Shown here piece after piece: positions 34,735 to 47,222 of a stretch of DNA of 64,000 bases (within the stretch, counting starts at the first letter, position 1; every line of letters starts with the position of its first letter). Location: positions 16,804,805-16,868,804 of the forward strand of contig NC_052132.2 in assembly GCF_016086655.4 (NCBI RefSeq), given 5' to 3'. Source of the DNA: Lepeophtheirus salmonis (Eukaryota > Arthropoda > Copepoda > Siphonostomatoida > Caligidae). The notes below the pieces were generated by a model. It saw only the letters and a list, made by a program, of their open reading frames with translations, was not told the DNA's origin and searched no databases. A program made the position numbers and the translations under genes.

Positions 34735-35345
34735 TTAACATACCTTCATAGATTGTACCGCTGTGGGTATTTTAAAATACTTGTTAAAACTAAATATAAA
34801 AGAATTAAAATATGCTAATACTAACGTTGCCAAAGGTATGTACAGAAGGAACTGAGTGGCAAGATATGCCGCCATTTCTATTCCTGTACCATACTTGAAG
34901 AATAATTTGTGGACTTTAGGCGAAGAAGAAATTATGTTCCTTCCTTGCCTCAATCAGCAATGTCCAGTAGTTTCAAATCTCCCAAAGAAGGAGTCCATTT
35001 CTCTTTGCCTCTTGAGCAATCTGGCATTCATAGCCTCTATCAGATGAGGACAATCCCAAGTCGCCCTTCACTTCCTCCTAATGTACCCTGCAGAAATGCA
35101 GCATTCTTTGACGAGGCGTTTCATCGATTTGGTGGGATCCTCCTTGTTCTTCTTCTCAAGCTGGATAAAAACTCCAGATCCCTCTTTAAATTGTAGCCTC
35201 CACTTCCTGTTTTCCTATAAATGTCTTCTCCATCATTCTTCATCTTGTCCACCTTGAAAACCAGCCTCTTAGAGCATTTCACAATGTCTGTAATCCACGC
35301 CTCCTCAACTTCAGCATCTAGGCGATCGGGGATGCACTGACAAAA
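34735..35345 (-). pseudogene. Tc1/mariner-type transposase, N-terminal half
   Basis: Reading leftward on the minus strand: LKCSKRLVFKV-like segment (IVKCSKRLVFKVDKMKNDGE, about 35285-35225), then KTGSGGYNLKRDLEFLSSL, then, after a frameshift, NKEDPTKSMKRLVKECCISA near 35140-35080, and IEAMNARLLKRQREM near 35040. This is the paired-like DNA-binding region and linker of a Tc1/mariner transposase (GSGGxN ... EDPTKSMxxLAKE). The catalytic core and C-terminus do not follow. The frame at 34735-34953 is AT-rich and not clearly transposase. It is therefore a truncated copy. Confidence 0.7.
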
Positions 35346-35614
35346 TGTTTAATATAGTTTTTTTATGCACAAGGATGGCTGAACCAGAATTTCAAAAAAT
35401 AATAACTAAATTTTTCTATATTAATGAGAAAATTAACTTAATTAACAGTACACCTTTGTTGGCTAACCTAGAATTAGTTAATGTCATTGGTGATTTGAAA
35501 AGTTATCTCCCTACGAAGCATTCAGATATATTTTCTTCGTTTACCCACCATTATTATGAATTCATATCTTCTCATTGGGATATTATAGCCAAGTGCTTTC
35601 TACTTGAAACTTGA
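35345..35614 (+). other. Unassigned 89-codon open frame
   Basis: The frame reads MAEPEFQKIITKFFYINEKI near its start and LKSYLPTKHSDIFSSFTHHY later. It has a less random amino-acid mix than most chance frames here, but I recognise no family. It starts directly at the edge of the transposase remnant on the other strand. It could be an exon, a transposon fragment or chance. Confidence 0.2.
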
Positions 35615-36548
35615 TGTTTAGGGAGCTTTTATCTTTAGACGATGTTAGAAAAGTTCTATGAACGATGTATCTGCTTTGATATCATGTAATTTTTCATCGG
35701 AAAATAAATCGAGAGCAAAGCATAATGTTACGTTGGTAGTTAGCCAATTTGAGCCAATTCCTCCTATCTATGGAAACATTAATATTCAATAATTACTGCA
35801 AAGTGTTTTTTTCCCTCAACAATTATGAATCAACGTTTAGAACATTGATCAGGGGAAAATAAAAAGAAACATCTACAAAGAAAAATAATACACTCTATAT
35901 CAGAGCATAATACGTTGAGTCAGCCACTTTTAATTATACAAGAGTCAACTTATTAAAATAAATGAAAACAGCTCAAAGGAAAATACAGCCATTCCCTGTT
36001 TATTTAAAAAAAATAGTCATGTAAATATAGAAAAAAGGTTGCAAGAGCTTTATGGTTCGTAGTTATGAAGATATTACTACATTTAATCCTTTTTAGAACT
36101 CTTCTTACTATTTATTATTCCATTTTGAATTGATTATCAATTCATGTTCAAAGTATATTTTATATATACGAAAGATTGGAATATAAAATTGTCAATTGAC
36201 AAATAATTTATTTTTATATGTATAAGCTGGATTGCCCCAAATTCCATTTATAGTTATACTGAGGAATATGTTTCGAATATCTCAAGTAGTTTTTAATATG
36301 CATCACTTCACACATCATAAAAATACTAAATAGCTATTAATATTATGGACATATTTTGACAAATTGAATCAAAACAATTAGAGACATGCTCTTATAATTA
36401 CTCAGTAGCATAGTGTTATATGTGTTTATAGTCAAAGTATTTGAAGGGCTTGATACTTTAACTTTAACTTCTCTTTTTAAATTGAAAGACCACTTATAAG
36501 AGAGTGCGAATATATATATTTGCACTCTGAAGCTGTAGTTTTATACTA
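35615..36548. other. No gene seen
   Basis: AT-rich DNA; no motif or shared repeat recognised. Confidence 0.5.
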
Positions 36549-37290
36549 GGTGGTACATTAAAATCAGAACACTTTGAATTTTAAACTTAATCAAGATATG
36601 GTTAACAATGGAATTTCACCTAAATTAATATCATAAATAAATGTGAGTCTGAGCTTTGAGCCTGGCACCCACTGCAGATGTAGTCCTCTGTCATAGTGTC
36701 CCAGTGCTGGCAGACAGTGGCTTTGAGGGCCTCAGTGCTGGGATGAAGGACACTGCAGGCTTTTCCCTCGACATGCACCCAAAAGGTGTAGTCGAGGGGG
36801 TTCAAAATACTTATTTTAAAGAGTCTAGCAACAGAGGAGATGGTTTTTTTCCCCTTGTTGTTGTCAAATGTGGCCCTCCCATCCTTATAAGGCTTTTTTG
36901 GTCCACTTTTTGATAGCTTTCTGGATAGTCTGGTGCGAAACTCCGAGATCCCGCCTTCATGGACTTCAGGGGATTGGACTATGCTATTTTTTTAAATTGA
37001 TGCAGGTCTATTTTGGTCTTTTTGCAGAGTATTTCTTCCTCTCCCACGTTTCGGACTTGTTGAAGGTGGAGACAGAGAGGTCCTGGAGACGCCCAGCGTC
37101 AAAGAGTGCATGAATAGAAACTCGTCAATCTCGACTGTTACGTAAGGTAGAGGTTTGTTTTGTTTTGTAACTAATAGTATATGCTTTCATCTATCAGAAT
37201 ATGAAAAAAAATTCTAATTTATATTTCTAAAATGACTAAAACTTATAATTATTGAATTTGGAAGTGTTCAGATTTCAATTGCACACCCTG
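36549..37290 (-). mobile_element. Core-deleted Tc1/mariner-type element, copy 2, with both TIRs
   Basis: Both ends are visible. The left TIR (36549-36575, GTGGTACATTAAAATC then AGAACACTTT) and the right TIR (37262-37290, reverse of CAGGGTGTGCAATTGAAATC then TGAACACTT) are each flanked by TA (36547-36548 and 37291-37292). The minus-strand coding remnant has LGVSRTSLSPPSTSPKRGRE, then SNPLKSMKAGSRSFA, KSLIRMGGPHL, then, with the core gone, NPLDYTFWVHVEGKACSV and PSTEALKATVCQHWDTMTED. The third catalytic Asp is kept (LDY); the first two blocks are absent. It is a sister of the element at 30200-31056 with the same junction. Confidence 0.8.
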
Positions 37291-37364
37291 TAGCTATATA
37301 TGTTGGCTAGAGATTCAAATAATATGAAATTACGGTATGTTAAAAAAGAAAAAGAAAAAGGCCG

Positions 37365-37420
37365 AGGTCACCCCTGACAATTTAAAGATTGTTTAATATA
37401 AGAGTAGCTTAGCATTAAGA
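37365..37420 (+). repeat. Dispersed repeat family A, fragment
   Basis: GAGGTCACCCCTGACAATTT, then AAGAGTAGCTTAGCATTAAG. It is the leading end only, as at 40352. Confidence 0.5.
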
Positions 37421-39934
37421 AGGTCATGTATTCGTTTTTAGGTCTGTTATTCTGATATTTTAAGATTCTTTGTTTTGTCAAAGAAAGCCTCCAGATGAAT
37501 AAGAACGGTGTATGCAGATTTTCAACGACGTTGCTAAATTTGTTTTTCTTTGTCAACCTTTTTCTTTATGTGCCGCATAATACATCTCAGAGGTTACTGA
37601 GGTTGGAAGGCGAATTCATGTCAGTGTACCATCTTGGATATTCCCTGAACCCAAATATGGCATCTGCAGATCTCGTCTTTGTAGTTTCAATTGCAGTAAC
37701 TACGAACATACTAAGCCCATAATTATATTGTAGGGTTTATTGTAGAATACTAGTAAATTAAATTTAAATTAAATCGATAAATAATTCTTTGGTTAGTGCA
37801 TCAAATTAAATGCGTTTCCTTTTTGAGCTTCAAGAGGACTTTACCAACTATTTATGAATACAAAATTGTATGTTGATGTTTTTGAGATTATTCAGAATTT
37901 TTAAATTATTTGTTAAAATAACTTTAACTTAATAGCAAACGCGATTAGTTTGGAGTAAAAAAATACAGTTAAGATTTTGTATTTATATAATTGTTTTTAT
38001 AAGATTTATAAGTGCTTGGTGATCACTTCTGATTTTGCTCATTTTTTGCACAAAAACTTGGAAAATCAAGTCTCACATTTAAGAGAATGAGTCACTAAAG
38101 CCAAGAAAATCTTAATAAATAGTTTAATGCATACTAAAGTGTATATATGTTTATTAGTTAAGCAGAAAAGTAAGTATAATTTATAATTACGTTAATTAAT
38201 GGGTATAGTTTTTTCAATTATTCTTTCAATTTTGCATTAATACATATCAATTAAAATGATAAAAATACTTGCATTAATTTAAGACAGCCAGAAAATTAAA
38301 CAATTATTTTAAAATAATATAAACAAAATGATTTTGGATTTCAACAAGATAAAATTTGTTATTCCTATTACAAAAACATAATTTGTTTGTTTTTCATAAA
38401 CAATTCAATGAAATATTGATTACTCTATGCCAATCTTAAGAATGGAATTAGTTCTAATCAGTTTTGATGAGTTCCCATGTAATCTATAAAATAACTACCG
38501 GAATATACTTTTTTGATAGAAAAAATAACCTGAGAAATCATGAAGACTAAAAAAAACGACTTTATAGCAAAACAATTAATTAAATTCACTAAATATCGAT
38601 CGAATGGTTAAATGTACGATAAAGCACAATCAAATATCATTATCAAGATAAATAACGAAATGCATGTAATTTGTTTCAATTTTGTAGAAGCAAACTGAAA
38701 AGTATTGTTGATAAAATGTAAATTCAGAGGAATATGAAGTATTTTTATATCTGGGGGGATGTAAACTTTCTCAGTTAATTAACTGAAGTCTAAAAAGTGA
38801 AATATTCAAGTTCTAAACTGAGTGTTTAGCTAATTTTGTGCCACTCTTTATAAACTTCCCAAATGTCGGACAATTTTTCATTTAATGGTTGGGAAGAAGA
38901 TTTGATTCACGCTCAGCAAATTAAAGTTTGGAATACTAACAAGAGGTTAGAGTACATAACTCGATAATTGACAATAAATAGTAAATTTTTTTGATATGAC
39001 TATGATATGGCCGTCAAGCCAAAATTGAGGGATAGCTAAAGAGCTGAAAAATATATGGTAAAAGTTTTGTAAAAATTCAACACACCCTTTAAACTCAAAT
39101 AGGCTTTGGGTAAACTACAAATCCTTGCCCAAAATATTTTCCCATAGCAAATTGAGTTATGCTCGATTATAGATATTTAGCGTAGTTTGTGAACGTGACT
39201 TCTCCAAATGTAATGGTCTTTTTTCTGTTAGAATATATAATATTTCTGCAAAGTTTTAACAAAATATGTAATTACCTAACTTCCTTCCAACTTGGATGTC
39301 AGAAGTAAAAAGAACAACCCATTTTGTTTAATGATACGATTTAATTTTTAATTTTTGAACAAATAGTAGGTCATTGAATGATTGTATTATCAAACAACAA
39401 CAAATTTGTTTAACTCATTTCAATATAACTTGCTAGTTTGTTATGTTACTTTTCATAAAGAGGTGAATAAATTATCAGTTACTGAAGGATAACACATGAT
39501 AAAGAAAATTATGATACTTTTCTATTAATTATTCTTTCCTTACAAAAGATCATTTTAAACACAGAGCATAAATCAAATCAAATGTTCCTTCCTATCTTAA
39601 AGAAAAAATAGGTTTGGTGTGTATAAATTAGTATTGCCAGGATATCAATATTTTTCCTTCGGTTCCTTCCAGTATAAAAGTTGATATTTTGTTATTTTTA
39701 ACATCAAAAATATAAACAGAAATGTCGTTAATTGAAATTTGCTTGTATTATAACTCTATAAATCTTACTAACACTTATTTTTAATTTTGTTTTACCCTCA
39801 TGAGGGCTTAGACAATTTTAACATCTCTACTTATTAATTATTATTCCTATTTTACAGATAGGAAGCAAGTTGTAGTTTTTTATTGAACAATGCAAATCGT
39901 TATTTTTTTGGGTATTTAAAAAAGAAATTGAAAA
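37421..39934. other. No gene seen
   Basis: One of the longest stretches without any recognised element. The 75-codon frame at 37495-37722 starts MNKNGVCRFSTTLLNLFFFV (signal-like hydrophobic) but has no domain or context. The rest is AT-rich. Confidence 0.5.
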
Positions 39935-40165
39935 TCAGCATGATAGCCCAGACAATTTAAAGTATGTTTTGGATGAGAGGCACTTCACTTTCATACAGTT
40001 TTATTAAGTAAGCTAGAAGTAGTTGAGACAAAGAGGAAAAGGATTTAAACAAATACACAGGCAAGAATTACTCTGAATTACTCGATCCTCAATTCTACTC
40101 TGAGTCCAACAAAGGCTTACATACAATTATAACTCCCCAAAAAATCCTCAAAGTTACTTATGAGC
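39935..40165 (+). repeat. Dispersed repeat family A, near complete
   Basis: CATGATAGCCCAGACAATTT, AAGTATGTTTTGGATGAGAG, ACTTTCATACAGTTTTATTA, GCTAGAAGTAGTTGAGACAA, then CTCGATCCTCAATTCTACTC and GAGTCCAACAAAGGCTTACA. All blocks of the unit are present in order. Confidence 0.75.
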
Positions 40166-40351
40166 ACATAAAAATATTAAATCCAAATTATATGTATATA
40201 ATTGTATTTAGTAGGAAAGGAAGTTCCCCCCTCAGGAGTTAAGAGCTTAAGAAAAGAAAAAAAAATGCTTGAGATTAAAAAAAATAACGATTAGAAGAGA
40301 TGAAAAAACAACTATTAATCGGTATGTTGAAATAAAATAAATAGATCATTA

Positions 40352-40580
40352 ATATGGTCACTCTGACAATAAATAATGTTTTGAAGGAGAGTAGCTTGGC
40401 TGTCATGACATTTTATTAAATTGGCTGGTAGTATCTATGAGATGAAGGAAATAAGCACAAATATTGGTAGATAGACAGAAATTACTCCCATGTCGATCTT
40501 CAATCCTTCTACGAATGTACTGATTATTTTCAGTCCAACAAGGACTGAACATAATAAATCTTGAACTTTACTCCCTATTA
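40352..40580 (+). repeat. Dispersed repeat family A, near complete
   Basis: ATGGTCACTCTGACAATAAA, TTTTGAAGGAGAGTAGCTTG, GCTGTCATGACATTTTATTA, AATTGGCTGGTAGTATC, then GTCGATCTTCAATCCTTCTA and CAGTCCAACAAGGACTGAAC. It lies 190 bp after the previous copy in the same orientation. Confidence 0.75.
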
Positions 40581-41164
40581 TACATTTGTAGTGACACTTG
40601 ATGGTTTATACGTATAATATGTGTGGCGATTACATAAAAAAAACCTGTTTTTTATGAAACAAAGAAAAACGCATTTTAAGTTTTTTACTTCAACGAAAAA
40701 CCAAAGAGGATTTTTTAAAGAGTCTAATACAAGATTAAACCATGGGAAAACTGTTTAACAAGTTATTAATAAGATTGACATTTGTTTAAATTTTTACATA
40801 AATATATTATATACAAGTTCTGTCTATTTAATCGTGGGGTATTTGACCTTTAAATCCATATTTGATATAATCAATTTCGGTATGTAAAAGCTTGATCTTA
40901 ATCAGCTAACCTTTTGCTTATTTTTGTTGTTATCGCAGCGTGAATAATTATACACTCTTCCTTAAAAATATTGATGACGTTTTGGTGTCTCAGTATCTTT
41001 TATGATGAGTATTACCAAATAACAGATTGTTATAAAGTTGAGTTAAGCTTAAAAACCGCGGCTTCTAAGAACTTTATAACTTTTTTGAATAAAAATAAAT
41101 TATAGTACTCATATCAACGTATACGTTTATCATACAGTCGCAATAATTAGAAAAAGTATCCCAG

Positions 41165-41192
41165 CTTTCTTTGGTGTTATCACCAAAGAAAG
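41165..41192. other. Perfect 12 bp inverted repeat with 4-base loop
   Basis: CTTTCTTTGGTG at 41165-41176, loop TTAT, then the exact reverse complement CACCAAAGAAAG at 41181-41192. With a one-base bulge, three more pairs (AGC/GCT) extend the stem. The surrounding DNA is AT-rich and the stem is mixed in composition, so chance is less likely than for an AT palindrome. It is too short for a typical microRNA precursor. Confidence 0.75.
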
Positions 41193-42065
41193 GCTCTCCC
41201 CTCAAGAATGAGAGAATAATGGAAAATCTTTAGAAAATAAAAATAAAACATATATTCAGCAAGCAAATACAAAAAAAACAAAAAAACTTTATATTATTAT
41301 TAGGATCATTGGTGAAGGTGATTCCTTTCATCAGATGCCGTCTATTTACGTTATCAACAATTTAAACAATTTGTCCATCCCTATCTATTATAAACCATTA
41401 AGAGGTAATATTAAACAGAAAAAAGGGGAGAAACCTAATGAAAAATATAACGTCATTGCTTATAAAATTTCAAGGGAAAAAACCACACTCTATGTTTTCT
41501 TTTTTTTTCTACAGGTATTTATATAATTAAAGAAAATTTATAGCTTGAATTAATTAGCTTTTTATATGCATTTTCATTAAAAAAGTATTATAAACAAAGT
41601 AGTGTGTGTAACTAATATGAGGAATGGGGGAAAAAATATACATAAAAGCAACAAAAAATGAAGGAAGTGTAAGGAATATTTCCTTCAGCTTCTTCTTTCT
41701 TTTTTTTTTTTCAAGATATGGAAATTCTTCCTTTTTTTTCTCTACACCAATTTGAAGGGGTTATGAGACCATTAGGCGTATATTTTTTTTTCCTCTTAAA
41801 GTAAGGTAATATTTTTTATACATTTATGTACAAACGAAGAATATTTATTAATATGGATGACATTAGATATAAAATAGGACTTATATACATACATTTCATG
41901 CATGTATATGGATAACAAAGAATAAAGAGCTTTGTTTTATGCTTTTTTGGGGGAATAAACTTGCAGCCATTAGCCATTAGTTCAAAAAGAAAAATATGAA
42001 TTGATGAAAAATTTGCTTTTGCAAACATAACTCATTACTCTAAGTAATGCCTGGTTTAAAAAAAT

Positions 42066-42090
42066 GGATAATTACTAAATGTAATTATCC
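42066..42090. repeat. Perfect 10 bp inverted repeat, TAATTAC-rich segment
   Basis: GGATAATTAC, loop TAAAT, GTAATTATCC. The flanks also carry TAATTA and GTAAT words (42030-42125: ACTCTAAGTAATGCC, GAGTAATTATTTGATTAC). This looks like the end of a short foldback or MITE-like repeat, but no second copy is seen in the window. Confidence 0.55.
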
Positions 42091-43667
42091 AATACTGAGT
42101 AATTATTTGATTACATACGTAATATACTACCTGGGCAAGTCTGTATCAAAAGTGTAACCAAAAAATTGGATTGTTTGTGCCTAGGAGGGAGCGTATATTA
42201 CATCCATAATGGTCAATGTTATTTCCTTCTTAATGTTCCGACGCCTTACTTGTAGGAGAAAGGTAATGTATTCTTACAGGCATTATAATGATATAGCGCC
42301 TGAATACAAAAAGAAAATAGAAAACATATGATGAAAAATTCATCTAATATTTTTGTCAAAAATAGTCAAATCGAAATGCGTGAGGAAAATTGTAAAAAAA
42401 CTGTTTTTGCACTAATGATGTAAAATAAGTAAATAATATCATTTTTTGACATTGTAAAGAGGAACACAAGCCTACTGAGATTTTTTCATTTTTGGAAAAC
42501 AAAAAAGTTACGGAGAATAATGGAGAGAGAAAAAAACCTCGATAAAAGGTTCATTTTTGCAAATATTGCGAAAAGGTATCGAATAAAATCCTCCTTCAAA
42601 TTGAAAGTTCAATTATGAAATTGTTTAAATTTTTAATTCTTATGCTAAAAAACAAAGATTTGATAATGAATAAAAAAATCAAAAAATTAATCAGAAAATG
42701 ACAAACGCTTCACTTAAAAAACATTATTTATTTGTCAAATTTATATGTTAACGAATCTCTTGACAAAATTATACTATCTTTATTTTATCTACGAATCAAG
42801 TATTCGGTTGGAAACCCATTTTTTTGCACCTACAAAAACAAAAGAGCAATTTCCAACCATTTCTTTTTTTACCCATCATTTTTTTGGTTTTGAATAAATT
42901 TATCAGACGTTCTAAATTTGCATATTTGTTTTTGTTTTTTAAACACCAGTCACTTTTTGATTTATAACTCAAGTCTCTATCTAGCTTTAAAAAACCTATC
43001 TTGTATTTTGGTAAAGAATAAGGCCCCCAATATGAACCCCCACCCCCTTTAAATCGGCCCTTTATCGTTCAAAAGATGTACCCGTGCAAAGGTTCTGTGT
43101 CCTAGGCCAATATGTGTAGACACCTTTAAAAGACAAATAAGTAAACTCTATTATATGAGCATATATTCAAATAAAATTTAAAAAAGTATTTCCTTAACTC
43201 GCACAATTTTGAAAATCTAGTCTTTATGAGGCGAATCTTGGACTTGATCTTTAAGATGCGAAACTTTCTTTTGAGAAGGAGGAAGAGGAGATATAATATG
43301 TGTACCGTATTTGATTTATTTTTCATCATATCAAATTGTAATACATCTATTTAATTTTATTGTTATTTATATTTTGTTTTTTTATTATTATTAAGTAATT
43401 ATTATAAATATATAATTTTCTTATTTGGAAGATATTGCAAGAAATATAATCATAATTTTAATAATTACCCTTGTTATTTTAAGTATTTTTTAATATTTAT
43501 TACAGGAATAACTTTGATTTGTAATAAATGATTTGTACGGAGGTACGCGATATGGAACCAAAATTTAGTAATTTGTTGGAAAAAATGTATAAAAAAATTA
43601 ATTTTTCTTTGACTTATATATTTAAATAAAATTCTACATTTTTAGAGATGTTCTCCTCCCATTCCTT

Positions 43668-43705
43668 TTTATAATTGTCAAGGTGACCATATTAATTTTT
43701 TTTCC
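43668..43705 (-). repeat. Dispersed repeat family A, short fragment
   Basis: ATAATTGTCAAGGTGACCAT then ATTAATTTTTTTTCC matches the outermost end of family A in reverse, as at 56185-56215. Confidence 0.4.
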
Positions 43706-44299
43706 TTTTTTTTTTGTTTTTTCATTCCATGAGCTTACTTTATTTGAATCACTGGGCATTTTTCTTCTTTTAATACATCCTCCAATATCTTTTCCCTTGT
43801 AAGAATGTAGAGTTATATTTAAATATATAAGGCAAAGGAAAATGATTTTTTTAAACATTATTTCCAACAAATAACTATTTACTAAATTGAAAAGGAGCAT
43901 CCTTTACTACACTCGTAAATCATTTAAAAAAGTTTTTGCATTCATCTCGCATCTATTCTTTATCATCCTTTCTAATACGATGCAACATAAATCAAGAGCT
44001 TAAAATTAGGTGATTCGACATTTTTTCAGTTTGTTTTGGATTTATTTTTGTATGCTGAATTAAAATATTATAAAATATCTATAAATAGTTGGGTACATTT
44101 GCAATAGGTGGAGGTACGGATATACGGGGTATGGAAGCATAATCTAAAAAAATGAATACGTATAAGGAACCACCTAGTCTAATGGTAAAGAGTAAATATA
44201 CGAATCCAAAATGTTGGTACTCTACTCAGGTCTGTATAATATGCAGGGTGGAAAAATGTAACTTCCTTTTCACAATATGTGAAAATTAAACATTAGACA
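43706..44299. other. No gene seen
   Basis: AT-rich. CAGGGTGGAAAAATGTAAC at 44243-44261 looks like a possible transposon end but no partner was found. Confidence 0.4.
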
Positions 44300-44945
44300 T
44301 GGATGTCCGCAGAAATATATTCAAGAAGGGGGGGGGGGCACTTGGTTTTTATTTTTTTTGTGGAAAAAACTCCCATAAATCCATAGTCATTTACAAAAAT
44401 TAAATTTTATGGAATATAAATTCAAAATTTATATTTCAAATAATGTTTTTTTTTCCAAAAAAAAATCCAAAAATACACAGCTATTCGCAAAACATAAATT
44501 TTTTTGGAGAAAAATTTTAATAAATAAATAATTTAAATAAAGAGCTCCTCACAAAAAAATTATTTTTTTTAGAAGAAAACTTTAAAAAAATATTTCAAAT
44601 ACTAAATTTGTTGGAGGAAAGTTTAAAAAACTCACAACTGTTCCCAAAAACAAAGTTTATTCTATAAAATATTCAATTTTTGTAGAAAAAAATTTCAGAA
44701 ACCCAAAGTTGTTTACAAAAACATTGTTCTTTTTGAAAAAAAAAAAATCATTTGTTTGAAAAAGTTTCAACTATTCAAATTTTTGAAGAAATTCTTAGAA
44801 AAATTCAAAGAAAATTCAATTTTATGGAACATAATCGAAAAATAAATTCAAATATTAAATTTTCTTGTAAAGAGCCAACATTCTATAATTGGAGGGGGAG
44901 TACTACAGCCCCTGTAGCCTACCCCAATTAGGATGCCCCTGGTAG
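44300..44945 (+). repeat. Dispersed repeat family D, complete-looking copy
   Basis: It begins GATGTCCGCAGAAATATATT, followed by a G-run (44328-44338) and CACTTGGTTTTTATTTTTTT. It then has an AT-rich core of irregular short units (AAAAATCCAAAAATACACAG, CTATTCGCAAAACATAAATT). It ends TTCTTGTAAAGAGCCAACAT, GGAGGGGGAGTACTACAG and CCCCAATTAGGATGCCCCTG. Copies at 1490-1945, 26935-27720 and 60235-60360 share the core or the start. No coding frame is seen, so it is probably a non-autonomous element. Confidence 0.65.
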
Positions 44946-45831
44946 AAGTTCAATCTAGAGTCGAGATTCTTAAGTTTTTCTTAGAAATACATCCATTTAC
45001 TATCATGGGTTGGAGTATTTAAAATCGTGCGTTTGCCTATAATCGTCGTCAAAAATGCTAATCATTTTTTATGAAATAGCTAATTTCAATTTAGCCTTAA
45101 CTGATGCAATTTATACAAATAAGTTAATTTCTTCATTTTCTAACAGAGAAAAAACAATTTTTCCATTTTCCATTTGCAGCGCATAGGCGTATACGAATGG
45201 TTTAGTATATATTACAAATTGACGATCATTCGTCGAAGAATAAAACCGTAATACACACTCAATATTGAAAAAATTCATTCTAGCCTGATTTTATATTTAC
45301 GGGCCATGTGTTATAACTTCAACAAAATTAAAAATTTAGATTGCGATGGTAAGAACTAAATCTTCATTTGTTGTAATGACTGCATAAAGAAAAAATATTT
45401 TTGTATGAAAAATCTTTAGATAGGTTACAAACCTCCGACGTTATTTATAATTAAATTGTAACAAATTTGGAATGATAAGGAAACCTTAATTAATGATGAA
45501 TAAATATATATTTTTTTCCAATTTGTGATACATGAATGCTGTTTATTTATACACAGGCAAGAAAAAGTTTGTAAAAAAAACAAACTTTTTCATCATTTTC
45601 ATCAATGTTTATGACTTTATCAATATACTTTACTTTAACCTGATGATAATTATTACGAAAAAAAATAAATCCATAAAACAATTTTTGTTTTGTTTTTTAA
45701 AATACAGCTGTTTTGGTAAGGCTTAACTTCATATGTTATGCTTCTTTCTGGCAAGTATGAGAGATTGGTAGTTTATTCCTTCAGAATGGTTATTATTCTA
45801 TCCTCAAAATGCAAGCAATTCATTCCTTCTA
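44946..45831. other. No gene seen
   Basis: AT-rich; the 64-codon frame at 45532-45726 is hydrophobic and AT-driven. Confidence 0.5.
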
Positions 45832-45968
45832 GAATGCTTGGTATGATATCACACATTTTAATCTTGAAAAACTAACAGTAAGTATCCCAAAAGTCTGTAA
45901 AGAAGTTGTAGCAGCAAAGGTAGGATTTTTTGATGAAGATATTGATACTTTGAATTTTTATAAATAAT
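45832..45968 (+). other. Possible exon-like open stretch
   Basis: Directly after a CATTCCTTCTAG acceptor-like string the frame reads NAWYDITHFNLEKLTVSIPK, then VCKEVVAAKVGFFDEDIDTL, ending at a stop near 45968. The composition looks more protein-like than nearby frames. I recognise no family, and no linked exon was found. Confidence 0.2.
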
Positions 45969-47222
45969 TATTTATTCCCATATTAAACCTTAATTTTATT
46001 CATATTAATAGCCTAATTACTATGCTACCTGAAATAAAGTCATAAGTAGTTGGAAAAATAAGTGAAATTGGATTCTTTTCCAACAAAATTCTTGCCAGTG
46101 TATTTGTAAGTGGTTCTACAAGCAATTAGAAAATTTTATATTTGAAGGAATTTTGATTTACCAAATTTATTCGATACAAAAAAGGAAAGTTGAATGATTA
46201 CCCTAAGGGAAATTTGAGAACGAAGATATTTTGAAAACAAAACAGGGACGGATGGTTCTTCAAAAAAGAGAATGGTATACCAAAAGTAATAATAGCATCG
46301 CGATAAAAGTAGATGGGAATAATAACATGGATATTTATAAATGATTTAAAAATGGTTTTTTATCACGTATAACCACAGGAACATGGTAAAGTTTAAAACA
46401 TTTTTGTCATTTTGAATAATTATTATAGCTGTTGTGAAAAAAGATTTATTTACAAACAAAGTAAATTCAAAGAGTGCAAGTATATTTAATATAGTATACA
46501 TATGTGGAAAACTTCTCTGTAGAAAATTGCCTGAGAAAATTGCCATGGAGGGAAATTGCCAAGGAGAAAATTCTGGCCAATATCCTCTCTCTTCACCATT
46601 CCTTACAGCTGATCATTTGAAACGTCTTGAAAACAAAGCTACTCTTTTCCAAATAAATTATTTAAATTGTCCGGTTAACGATATGGGTTTTCTTTTGTAA
46701 CATACGCAAAATCCACGCTATTTTTCTTATAAGTTATTTTATAAAAACATAACGCATTGAAAAAATTCAATCTGATATGTACTTTATCCGAAAACTTCAA
46801 TCAAATACATCAAAATCCAACGCACAAAAATATTTAATTGAAGAGAATTATCCAATTTCGTTCTGTAAATAGTGAGCAACATTCTTTTCACCATAAATTA
46901 TGCAGAGAATTTAATTTGTTTAAGGAATAAAGAAAAGCAAGAAGAACTTTGCGAATGCATTTTAACGCCAAGTTTTTAATACATTAGTTATGTACTTTTA
47001 TTAAAATAAATAGACGAAGAGGGTAGAAATCGTTTTCATATATTATATGTATATATTTTTTGCAACAAACAATTAATTGCTGCAAAAATAGAATTTTTTT
47101 TTTTTTCATTTTGAAATGTCTTATTTTGTTGTTAATTTATTGTAATGAAAAAGTAATTGCAGAGGATGTATCATGTATCTACAAACAAATGTCTGAACAC
47201 ATTTATTTACTATCCTTTAGTA
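45969..47222. other. No gene recognised
   Basis: Holds an 88-codon frame at 46434-46700 (with GENSGQYPLSSPFLTADHLK and RLENKATLFQINYLNCPVND). It looks mildly protein-like but matches nothing I know. It may belong with the exon-like stretch at 45832. Confidence 0.35.

Larger units (their letters stand above)
40581..43667. other. No gene seen; holds two hairpins
   Basis: AT-rich interval without coding signals. The hairpins at 41165-41192 and 42066-42090 are listed separately. A C-rich patch with AACCCCCACCCCCTTTAAAT at 43035-43054 may be a repeat end. Confidence 0.5.

Noticed and set aside
44243..44261. CAGGGTGGAAAAATGTAAC as a transposon end
   Set aside because: It looks like a Tc1/mariner end, but no inverted partner or transposase sequence was found within about 2 kb.
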